Assembly: GCA_964588665.1 (NCBI GenBank)
Contig: CAZPQQ010000051.1
Span: 1-23,094 of the forward strand
From: UBA2160 sp964588665
Lineage (GTDB): Bacteria; Chloroflexota; Dehalococcoidia; Lucifugimonadales; UBA1123
DNA length: 23,094 nt
Reading direction: 5' to 3'
Shown here one piece after another: positions 23,088-23,094 of this stretch. The position numbers and the translations under genes were made by a program. Within the stretch, counting starts at the first letter, position 1, and every line of letters starts with the position of its first letter. The notes beneath the pieces are model-generated. The model saw nothing but the letters and a program-made list of their open reading frames with translations, did not search any database and had not been told where the DNA came from.

Positions 23088-23094
23088 GCTGAAC

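Overview
The window (23,094 bases, high GC) looks like a chromosomal stretch of a bacterium, most likely a marine or soil Chloroflexota related to the SAR202/Dehalococcoidia group. This is an inference. It rests on the mix of housekeeping genes with paired CaiB/BaiF CoA-transferases and a thiolase-like/DUF35 pair, a GuaB3-type IMP dehydrogenase relative, and dispersed palindromic repeats of a kind common in such genomes. No rRNA, tRNA, CRISPR array, transposase or phage gene was seen.

Layout. 1-2.2 kb: a frameshifted universal stress protein, a divergent Tag-like DNA glycosylase (minus) and a DtxR/MntR-type metalloregulator (plus). 2.2-4.3 kb (minus): epoxyqueuosine reductase queG, overlapped at its stop by a gene resembling the nucleotide-modification-associated family Nmad3, whose own stop codon lies in a dispersed palindromic repeat. 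4.5-5.7 kb: guaB3-like gene behind a strong promoter. 5.65-8.3 kb (minus): translation-termination operon prfA-prmC followed by a small coiled-coil protein that appears frameshifted. 8.46-9.7 kb (minus): hisS, divergent from the bifunctional (p)ppGpp enzyme rel. 12.1-13.6 kb: rpsT, then rpsP-khpA-rimM with overlapping genes; rimM seems to start at a CTG codon overlapping the khpA stop. 13.7 kb: a 59-residue zinc-ribbon protein on the minus strand with its own promoter and a facing promoter on the plus strand.

The last 9 kb is accessory metabolism: two CaiB/BaiF CoA-transferases bridged by a 20-codon mini-ORF, a secreted single-domain protein with a long leader, a beta-decarboxylating dehydrogenase of the RENTEG type, dispersed repeats, an MFS transporter with a near-leaderless promoter, a nitroreductase, and a thiolase-like protein lacking the usual nucleophilic Cys with its DUF35 partner. 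Together these suggest uptake and breakdown of organic acids or polycyclic compounds through CoA thioesters.

Promoters are often of the extended -10 type (TG-n-TATAAT-like) and several transcripts appear to have very short leaders. No complete new defence or mobile system was recognised. The most notable points are the queG/Nmad3-like overlap, the CTG start of rimM, the hidden zinc-ribbon gene with opposing promoters, and the thiolase-like/DUF35 pair.
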